Assembly (NCBI GenBank): GCA_916610825.1 | Contig: CAKAJK010000003.1 | Location: forward strand, 62,001-126,000 | Direction: 5' to 3' | Length of the DNA stretch: 64,000 bases | From: Haliclystus octoradiatus | Lineage: Eukaryota > Cnidaria > Staurozoa > Stauromedusae > Haliclystidae | In this document: one piece after another, positions 62,381 to 64,000 of the stretch | How positions within the stretch are numbered: position 1 is the stretch's first letter | Layout of the letters: each line of letters begins with the position of its first letter | Notes under the pieces: model-generated | What the model saw: only the letters and a program-made list of their open reading frames with translations | The model's database searches: none | Told to the model about the DNA's origin: nothing | Program-made: the position numbers and the translations under genes

Positions 62381-63875
62381 TTCACAAATAGTATATTTGG
62401 AATCAGTGCAAAATTCTGAACAAGAATAATGTTCTCAAAAGTTTAAAATGTACAGTTTTGAAATTTCGAATTTTAACAAAGTTTTGTACGTCAAACTAAA
62501 ACAAGAATTTCCCGAGTTATAATGGCGTAATCGTTTCACAAATAGTATATTTGGAATCAGTGAAAAATTCTGAACAAGAATATTGTATTCAAAACTTCTA
62601 TTTAACAGTTTCAAATTTTCAACTTTAAACAAAGGAAATCTTCAAACACGAATTACTCGAGTTATAGTTGATCAATCATTTCACAAATAGTATATTTGGA
62701 ATCAGTGCAAAATTCTGAACAAGAATAATGTTCTCAAAAGTTTAAAATGTACAGTTTTGAAATTTCGAATTTTAACAAAGTTTTGTACGTCAAACTAAAA
62801 CAAGAATTTCTCGAGTTATAATGGCGTAATCGTTTCACAAATAGTATATTTGGAATCAGTGAAAAATTCTGAACAAGAATATTGTATTCAAAACCTCTAT
62901 TTAACAGTTTCAAATTTTCAACTCTAAACAAAGGAAATCTTCAAACACGAATTACTCGAGTTATAGCTGAGCAATCATTTCACAAATAGTATATTTGGAA
63001 TCAGTGCAAAATTTTGAACAAGAATAATGTTCTCAAAAGTTAAAAATGTACAGTTTTGAATTTTCGAATTTTAACAAAGTTTTGTACGTCAAACTAAAAC
63101 AAGAATTTCCCGAGTTATAATGGCTTAATCGTTTCACAAATAGTATATTTGGAATCAGTGAAAAATTCTGAACAAGAATATTGTATTCAAAACTTCTATT
63201 TAACAGTTTCAAATTTTCAACTTTAAACAAGGGAAATCTTCAAACACTAATTACTCGAGTTATAGTTGAGCAATCATTTCACAAATAGTATATTTGGAAT
63301 CAGTGCAAAATTCTGAACAAGAATAATGTTCTCAAAAGTTTAAATTGCACAGTTGTGAAATTTCGAATTTTAACAAAGTTTTGTACGTCAAACTAAAACA
63401 AGAATTTCCCGAGTTATAATGGCGTAATCGTTTCACAAATAGTATATTTGGAATCAGTGAAAAATTCTGAACAAGAATATTGTATTCAAAACTTCTATTT
63501 AACAGTTTTAAATTTTCAACTTTAAACAAAGGAAATCTTCAAACACGAATTACTCGAGTTATAGTTGATCAATCATTTCACAAATAGTATATTTGGAATC
63601 AGTGCAAAATTCTGAACAAGAATAATGTTCTCAAAAGTTTAAAATGTACAGTTTTGAAATTTCGAATTTTAACAAAGTTTTGTACGTCAAACTAAAACAA
63701 GAATTTCCCGAGTTATAATGGCGTAATCGTTTCACAAATAGTATATTTGGAATCAGTGAAAAATTCTGAACAAGAATATTGTATTCAAAACTTCTATTTA
63801 ACAGTTTCAAATTTTCAACTTTAAACAAAGGAAATCTTCAAACACGAATTACTCGAGTTATAGTTGATCAATCAT

Positions 63876-64000
63876 TTCACAAATAGTATATTTGGAATCA
63901 GTGCAAAATTCTGAACAAGAATAATGTTCTCAAAAGTTTAAAATGTACAGTTTTGAAATTTCGAATTTTAACAAAGTTTTGTACGTCAAACTAAAACAAG
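63876..64000 (+). repeat. Partial dimer at the right end
   Basis: These are the first 125 bases of an L half with attctg, gtttaaaatg, tacagttttg and tacgtc. The window stops before the cccgag/ctcgag site, so the class (a, d, e, f or k) cannot be set. Confidence 0.9.

Larger units (their letters stand above)
60578..63875 (+). repeat. 2,999-bp higher-order unit, copy 2, and following e
   Basis: The order is e-fronted hybrid (60578), c 60877, k 61176, m 61475, lone L 61774, e 61928, lone L 62227, e 62381, a 62680, b 62979, c'' 63278, then e 63577-63875. The private m and c'' changes of copy 1 recur exactly 2,999 bp on. Differences seen by eye are 'aattttgaatt' near 61259 (copy 2 only) and 'aagactaatg' near 58972 (copy 1 only). 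The match ends near 63820, where this e keeps caaagg and ttgatc. Confidence 0.9.
1..64000 (+). repeat. Satellite DNA array, 299-bp dimeric unit with higher-order structure
   Basis: The whole window is head-to-tail copies of one AT-rich repeat. The usual spacing is 299 bp; exceptions are 298 bp (one base lost from an A run), 300 bp (one extra A near 27054) and added 154-bp half units. About 200 dimers plus 27 lone halves account for the full length. No inversion, unique segment or transposon interrupts it. Both window ends fall inside a repeat, so the array extends further on both sides. Copies of one class look identical or differ at one or two bases, which means strong homogenisation. From general knowledge, arrays like this are eukaryotic heterochromatin; the centromere is a plausible location but nothing in the sequence proves it. 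The family and organism are not recognised. Strand is a reading convention only. Confidence 0.97.

Noticed and set aside
283-63828. Nearly 190 recurrent 65-codon reverse-strand open frames as a gene family
   Set aside because: They start with TTG (reverse complement of the caa at the right end of each frame) and have no ATG anywhere; the period of 299 is not a multiple of 3, no promoter or domain is visible, and one-base indels break the frame in classes x and the 300-bp g without other change. They are a by-product of the repeat.
1-64000. CRISPR array
   Set aside because: Spacing is regular, but the sequence between the conserved cores is itself repeated rather than unique, and the unit is several times longer than a CRISPR repeat-spacer pair. 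No cas gene is present.
1-64000. Retron, phage, integron or other bacterial accessory system
   Set aside because: There are no genes in 64 kb, no attachment site followed by unique sequence, and no integrase or reverse transcriptase frame. A gene-free stretch of this size is not bacterial in character.
1-64000. Transposon-derived tandem repeat (terminal inverted repeats, LTRs, target duplications)
   Set aside because: I saw no inverted termini, no LTR-like ends and no coding remnant within the unit, and all copies are in direct orientation. An origin from part of a transposon cannot be excluded without a database search.
1-64000. Assembly artefact creating an artificial repeat
   Set aside because: Not fully excluded, but the blocks carry distinct private variants and exchange junctions, and later single-base differences between copies, which simple collapse or looping in assembly would not produce. 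Read-level checks would settle it.
1-64000. Assignment to a named species or known satellite family
   Set aside because: The base composition and motif style fit several invertebrate and plant groups, and I could not match the unit to any family I can name with confidence.

Overview
This window is one uninterrupted tandem satellite DNA array. I find no gene, RNA gene, transposon, CRISPR array or unique sequence in its 64,000 bases. It enters and leaves the window in mid-repeat, so the array is longer than what is shown, and every copy lies in the same orientation. The size, the AT-richness (about 27% GC in a unit I counted by hand) and the layered repeat structure point to eukaryotic heterochromatin, such as a centromere, pericentromere or subtelomere. 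I do not recognise the satellite family and cannot name the organism; an invertebrate or a plant is equally possible on this evidence.

The basic unit is a 299-bp dimer of two related halves: a long half L (154 bp) and a short half S (145 bp). Both open with the same 52-bp core (50 of 52 positions identical). About 200 dimers and 27 lone L halves fill the window. In this annotation a dimer runs from the 'ttcacaaat' that opens its L half to the base before the next L half. Dimers fall into recurring classes (a, b, c, d, e, f, g, h, k, m, x, Y) defined by about 14 diagnostic sites: in L attctg/attttg, gtttaaaatg/gttaaaaatg, tacagttttg/cacagttgtg, gaaatttcg/gaattttcg, tacgtc/tatgtc, aaaacaag/aaaagaag/aaacaag, cccgag/ctcgag, tggcg/tggctt/aaggctt, taatcg/taaccg; in S aacttct/aacctct, ctttaaac/ctctaaac, caaagg/caaggg, cacgaatt/cactaatt, ttgatc/ttgagc/ctgagc.

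Layout: 1-1731 is a mixed left edge. 1732-18475 is a very regular higher-order array of 897-bp a-b-c trimers, broken by a single extra dimer every 2,093 or 2,990 bp. 18476-47847 is a mosaic of g-h, e-f-x and e-a-b-c modules separated by lone L halves, carrying nested tandem duplications of about 1.05, 3.6, 4.2 and 5.4 kb. 47848-64000 holds k-m and a-b-c modules with duplications of about 2.8 and 3.0 kb.

Nothing encodes a product that works with another. What can be read is the array's history: an old monomer-to-dimer step, class divergence, trimer formation, loss of S halves, then recent multi-kilobase unequal exchanges. The recurrent 65-codon reverse-strand frames are a by-product: they start with TTG, contain no ATG, and are broken in the 298-bp class.
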